Shown here piece after piece: positions 61,080 through 64,000 of a stretch of 64,000 bases of DNA. A program made the position numbers and the translations under genes. Position 1 is the stretch's first letter. Each line of letters begins with the position of its first letter. The stretch is from Crossiella sp. S99.2. GTDB taxonomy: Bacteria; Actinomycetota; Actinomycetes; Mycobacteriales; Pseudonocardiaceae. The notes beneath the pieces were generated by a model. It was not told the origin of the DNA. It saw only the letters and a program-made list of their open reading frames with translations, and searched no databases. The stretch spans positions 186,001 to 250,000 of the forward strand of contig NZ_JALMDK010000013.1 in the NCBI RefSeq assembly GCF_023094165.1, given 5' to 3'.

Positions 61080-61445
61080 GGGATGCCGGCCGTGCTTGGG
61101 CTGAGGTGCGACGGGCTTGGGCTGAGGTGGGGCGGGCTTGGGCTGGGGGGGAGGCGGGCTTGGGCTGGGCTGGGGCGGTTGGTTGCAGTTGGCTGCGGTT
61201 GGTGGGCGGCTTGGGATCCGCGGGATTTGGCGCCTCCTCCCTGCGGCTGGGCGCTTCCTTGTCGTGGCTGGGTCTGTTCGTCGCGTGGCTGGGTCTGTCC
61301 TTTCGTGGCCAGGCGTCTCCTTTGCGTGGCTGGGCATCTCACTTTGGGTGGCTGGGCGTCTCCTTTCTGCGGCTGGGTGCTTCTTTCGCGTAGGTGGGCG
61401 CCTTCTTGGTGCGGCTGGGCGTCTCCAGTGGGTGGGTTGAAGCCT
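61080..61445. repeat. Two kinds of 21-bp-period tandem repeats
   Basis: A non-coding field between the gene ending at 60986 and a decayed gene. First, about four copies of a unit like GGCTTGGGCTGAGGTGGGGC (61085-61175). Second, about ten copies of a unit like CGTGGCTGGGCGTCTCCTTT (61240-61445), mostly 21 bp apart. Both units are degenerate. The periodicity equals that of the CGGCCAAC repeat family although the sequences differ. Bases 60987-61080 show no gene. Confidence 0.8.
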
Positions 61446-61450
61446 CCTTG

Positions 61451-61821
61451 TCAGGTTGCGGGGACCGGGGGTTTCCACGGCTGCAGCCAGGGGTGGGTGC
61501 CCAGCCTTCTACCGCGGACCGCAGGGGGAAGAAGGTGGCGCCCTCGACGGATTCGCGGACGATGTCGGCGTGTCCCATGACATGGGCGTCCTGGTATTCC
61601 GACGGGTCGCCCCAGACGTGGCCGGGGTCGGTGATGATCGCGGTCGAGTGGTGCTCGGTGCTGGTCAGGCCGCCGATGGTGAGCGAACTCGCCGAGGCGG
61701 CGGTGCGGGCCTGGTCGTCGGTGAGGCCGTGCGCGGCAATGCGCACGGCGTGGCGTTGTGCCGCAAGGAAAGCCAGTAGCTGGGCGGATTCCTCGTGGTG
61801 CAGTGGTGGGCGGGCCGGCAT
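61451..61821 (-). pseudogene. Decayed DinB/DUF664-family gene
   Basis: From ATG 61821 the frame reads HHEESAQLLAFLAAQRHAVRIAAHGLTDDQAR…LTIGGL, the N-terminal signature of the DinB/DUF664 family (mycothiol-dependent-type four-helix protein, usually 160-170 residues). It then jumps within ~25 residues to the C-terminal signature (GHADIVRESVEG…LRSAVEGWAPT), so the middle, including the expected GLIKH-like helix, is lost. Near 61490 the proper ending PWLQPWKPP continues in the -1 frame and stops at 61451, so there is also a frameshift. Without the shift the frame runs on into the tandem repeats. Non-functional remnant. Confidence 0.72.
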
Positions 61822-61908
61822 GAGCCCACCTTGGCAGGACCATCGAAAAAAGGCCCATGGGTTATCCACAGGCCCGAGTTATCCACAGGGCGGGGTTTCG
61901 CGGGTTGC

Positions 61909-63342
61909 TCAGCGCTCGACGATGGTGAAACCGTGGGGCACGGCCTTGGCGAGGAACAGCGGCGCCTTGCCCAGGGCCGGACGTGCGGACCGCCAGAGGG
62001 TGGACTCACGTTGTTCCCGCATCGCCGCCGACAGCGCGCCCAGGTCGAACTCCCGGCGCAGGGCACCGCTGGAGGCGAGCATGTGAATGGCCTCGTAGAC
62101 CGATTCGGTGATGCTGGACAGCGGAGCGGCGCTGGCCCCGAAACGGTCCCGGTAACGATGGAGAAAGGCGGTGTTGGTAGCGGAGTCGACCTCTTGGAAG
62201 TAGCTGAAGGCGCTGTACACGCCCTGCGCGGCGATGCCGCCGGTCAGCTCCCGGGTGGACTCGTCGAAGGCCATGGACAGCGTCCGGCAGCGGGACCGCA
62301 GACCCGCGGCATGGCTCTGGCGCTCGAAGTGGGCTTCGTCGGAGCCGACGAAGGTGGAGATCACCAGGCTGGCGCCGGTGCTGATGATCTCCTCGATGAT
62401 GTCGGCGAAGTCCTTGGTGCCCAAGGGTTTGTACCGTTCGGCGACGACCGAGCCACCGAGCTGTTCGATGATCCGGCGGGCCTCGCGGTTGCACACCCGC
62501 GGCCAGACGTAGTCATCGCCGCACAGGAAGGTGCGGCCGCCGGTCTCGGCGACCAGCGAGGGCAGCGCGGCGCGCAACTGGGCGGAGGGTCGTTCGCCCA
62601 GGCGCACCACGCTGGGTGAGAACCGGCCGCCCTCGTTGATCGGCGTATGTACCAGAAGAACGCCCAATTTCCTGGCCCACTTGGCCAGGACCGGAAACAC
62701 CGCGGAGGTGCAGTTGGTGACCACGACCCGGCAACCGTCGGCGCGGACCAGGCGCTGGAACTGCTCGGCGCCGATGTCCGGCGAGCTGGCGTCGTCGCGG
62801 ACCACGACCTGGAGATGGCAGCCGTCCACGCCGCCGTCGGCGTTGACCTCGTCGGCGGCCATCCGGGCCAGGTTCTCGGTGGTGCCACCGAAGATGCTGG
62901 CCGGGCCGGACTTGCTGACCAGTACCCCGATCCGGATCGTGCTCGGTCCGGCCAACTCCTCAAGGGGGTCATAGCCACGTTGCCGCAGTAACCAGGTGAC
63001 CGCGTCGTCCGGCACCTCGACGCCCAGCCGCACGGTGGTGCCGCGACCGCCGTTGGTCAGTGTCATGGTGCAGGAGACCCGGCCGGGCCAGGGCACCTGC
63101 TGCTCGATGACGATCTTGTGCGGCGGGTTGAGATAGGCGATGCGACCCACGGCCTCGATGGTCGGGCTCTGCGGATCGGAGGGGTTGACCGGAAGCTCGA
63201 AGCGGACCAGGCCGCCGACCATGAACGCGTCGTAGTCGGCGCCGAAGAGCCAGCCGGCTTCCTTGTCCTGTCCCAGCAGTCCGAAGACGTCCCCCGGTGG
63301 CAGGGCGACGTCCCGCTGCTGAGTCAGTACGAGGTTCCCCAC
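61909..63342 (-). CDS. SRPBCC domain fused to a type-I periplasmic-binding-protein domain (no signal peptide)
   Basis: A 477-residue cytoplasmic fusion. Residues 1-130 are an SRPBCC/AHSA1-like domain (VALPPGDVFGLL…FEAVGRIAYLNPPHKIVIEQQVPWP…MTLTNGGRGTTVRL, read in pieces). Residues about 135-477 are a type-I periplasmic-binding protein of the AmiC/UrtA/FmdD kind (IRIGVLVSKSGPASIFG, AADEVNADGGVDG, VVTNCTSAV, TFLCGDDYVWP). There is no export signal and no transporter gene nearby. It overlaps the ArsR gene by 19 bases. In Pseudomonas a cytoplasmic AmiC of the same fold senses amides, and here an amidase gene lies just beyond the ArsR promoter. The GTG at 63342 is the likely start. Confidence 0.85.
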   Translation of the reverse strand: MGNLVLTQQRDVALPPGDVFGLLGQDKEAGWLFGADYDAFMVGGLVRFELPVNPSDPQSPTIEAVGRIAYLNPPHKIVIEQQVPWPGRVSCTMTLTNGGRGTTVRLGVEVPDDAVTWLLRQRGYDPLEELAGPSTIRIGVLVSKSGPASIFGGTTENLARMAADEVNADGGVDGCHLQVVVRDDASSPDIGAEQFQRLVRADGCRVVVTNCTSAVFPVLAKWARKLGVLLVHTPINEGGRFSPSVVRLGERPSAQLRAALPSLVAETGGRTFLCGDDYVWPRVCNREARRIIEQLGGSVVAERYKPLGTKDFADIIEEIISTGASLVISTFVGSDEAHFERQSHAAGLRSRCRTLSMAFDESTRELTGGIAAQGVYSAFSYFQEVDSATNTAFLHRYRDRFGASAAPLSSITESVYEAIHMLASSGALRREFDLGALSAAMREQRESTLWRSARPALGKAPLFLAKAVPHGFTIVER

Positions 63343-63674
63343 CTGCGCTGTTCCGCCTCCGGATCGCGGTGCTTAGCCGAGATCGTAGCGAGTCCGTCCA
63401 GCGACGCTCCGTACAGGGTGCTCAGGAACGCCACCACGTCATTGATCGGCTCGACCCGCAGGGAGTAATAGCGATACTTGCCCGCCCGGCGCTCCTGCAC
63501 CATGCCGGCCTCGCGCAACACCTTGAGCTGCATCGACACCGCGGTGCGGCCGATGTGCTCGATGTGTCCGGCCAATTCGGTCACGGTCAGCTCGCCGTGC
63601 TCGCGCAGGAGGCTGAGCACGGTCCGACGGGTGTCGTCGGCCAACGCGTCAAATGCGGACGCACCACCGCCCAC
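63324..63674 (-). CDS. ArsR-family transcriptional regulator
   Basis: A ~116-residue winged-helix repressor. FDALADDTRRTVLSLLREHGELTV is helix 1-2, ELAGHIEHIGRTAVSMQLKVLREAGMV the recognition helix-turn-helix, and ERRAGKYRYYSLR the wing; this is the ArsR subtype usually coupled to SRPBCC proteins. No Cys-based metal motif is visible, so it is probably not a metal sensor. GTG 63674 gives a normal N terminus; GTG 63707 is possible and the frame is open to 63779, but a -10 box at 63726-63731 puts transcription downstream of that. Overlaps the SRPBCC-PBP fusion gene and is divergent from an amidase. Confidence 0.85.
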   Translation of the reverse strand: MGGGASAFDALADDTRRTVLSLLREHGELTVTELAGHIEHIGRTAVSMQLKVLREAGMVQERRAGKYRYYSLRVEPINDVVAFLSTLYGASLDGLATISAKHRDPEAEQRRWGTSY

Positions 63675-63725
63675 AGCAACCACCCACCAAGCTCGCTCGG
63701 CCCCCACGACCGCCCCAATTTGATC

Positions 63726-63731
63726 ACTGTA
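63726..63731 (-). promoter_or_regulatory. -10 box of the ArsR operon
   Basis: On the minus strand TACAGT lies 18 bases after TTGCTG, a plausible -35/-10 pair. Transcription would start near 63718, upstream of both candidate ArsR starts (63707 and 63674). It excludes the long open frame to 63779. Confidence 0.45.
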
Positions 63732-63820
63732 GGCGATCCACCGGGAAGGCAGCAAGACAAGTGGGTGATTCTCCGCCACTCATCCGGAGCAGACTGGACA
63801 GACGTTCGCGTCAAGATCCA

Positions 63821-63849
63821 TTGACACGTAACGGGTAGGTCAATACGCT
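63821..63849 (+). promoter_or_regulatory. Amidase promoter with overlapping dyad
   Basis: TTGACA (63821-63826), a 17-base spacer and TACGCT (63844-63849) form a promoter for the amidase gene. TTGAC (63821-63825) and GTCAA (63839-63843) form an inverted repeat across the spacer, in the right place for a repressor such as the divergent ArsR protein. Confidence 0.55.
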
Positions 63850-63898
63850 TCGGTAACTCGGATTTTCCACTATCGCACGCTGGAGGGGATTTTCGGCC

Positions 63899-64000
63899 AT
63901 GGGAACAGTCCCTCCCACTATCGAAGATCTCCGCGCCCTGGCCGAGCGTTACAACCTGACCCTGGACGATGCCGCGCTGGCCTCCTTCCGCGGGCTGATG
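63899..64000 (+). CDS. Amidase, N-terminal part (runs off the window)
   Basis: The first 34 residues of a plus-strand gene: ATG 63899 then TVPPTIEDLRALAERYNLTL and DDAALASFRGLM. This matches the N-terminal helix-turn of many actinobacterial amidase-signature enzymes (…LA..Y.L.L.D.DLASFRGLM). The catalytic Ser-Ser-Lys region lies beyond the window, so the call is provisional. GGAGG lies 12 bases before the start. Divergent from the ArsR/SRPBCC-PBP pair, which suggests amide-responsive control. Confidence 0.6.
   Translation, partial: MGTVPPTIEDLRALAERYNLTLDDAALASFRGLM

Overview
The window comes from a very GC-rich actinomycete. GTG and TTG starts, ATGA/GTGA gene overlaps, leaderless genes with a -10 box about 7 bases before the start codon, an IdeR/DmdR-type iron box and two BTAD (AfsR-type) regulators all point to a filamentous, secondary-metabolite-producing actinobacterium. 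My best guess is the Pseudonocardiaceae (Crossiella or Saccharothrix-like), by general impression only. No rRNA, tRNA, CRISPR array, transposase or phage gene was seen.

Positions 1-40120 are mostly ordinary chromosomal genes. In order: a secreted two-discoidin GH16 glucanase with LacI-type operators; a secreted trypsin-like protease; a LysR regulator beside a SelA-like PLP enzyme; DUF2277; an RND exporter divergent from MarR, GPP34 and a large BTAD regulator; a beta-lactamase-like hydrolase; Tex; an iron-box-controlled siderophore-interacting protein; phytoene/squalene synthase; an alcohol dehydrogenase-P450 pair; a thioesterase; a DUF4360 secreted protein behind an AT-rich leader; a carboxylesterase with its LacI regulator; a truncated MmyB-like regulator; asparaginase; an amidohydrolase; a Ser/Thr kinase; an MBL hydrolase; a SUMF1-like lipoprotein; an MFS exporter divergent from a second BTAD regulator; and a decayed nucleotidyltransferase gene.

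Positions 40122-60986 hold the most interesting locus. Six minus-strand genes are translationally coupled at every junction but one. In transcription order they encode a large lipoprotein, a CHAT-family (caspase-like) protease, a signal-peptide/vWA/single-TM protein, a 1046-residue tubulin/FtsZ-like GTPase, a multi-TM protein, and a kinase-like/Cys-cluster/P-loop GTPase fusion. A divergent two-gene operon of unknown proteins lies across a 22-bp palindrome, followed by two more unknown genes. Tubulin-like + vWA + distinct GTPase + membrane protein matches the theme of the bacterial FtsZ-like membrane-remodelling systems described by Makarova and Koonin in 2010. The CHAT protease and lipoprotein suggest a version that senses at the membrane or envelope and fires a protease, possibly in defence or cell death. 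That role is inference.

Positions 61000-64000 hold a tandem-repeat field, a decayed DinB-family gene, and an ArsR gene coupled to an unusual signal-less fusion of an SRPBCC domain with a type-I periplasmic-binding-protein domain. The latter pair is divergent from the start of an amidase gene and resembles an AmiC-like cytoplasmic amide sensor.

Short intergenic repeats recur. A 21-bp family (core CGGCCAACTCGCCGTCC) occurs at 5.9 and 28.1 kb. A related TTGGGCCAA hairpin occurs at 14.9, 23.1 and 28.0 kb. Unrelated tandem repeats fill the convergent gaps at 57.7 and 61.1 kb.
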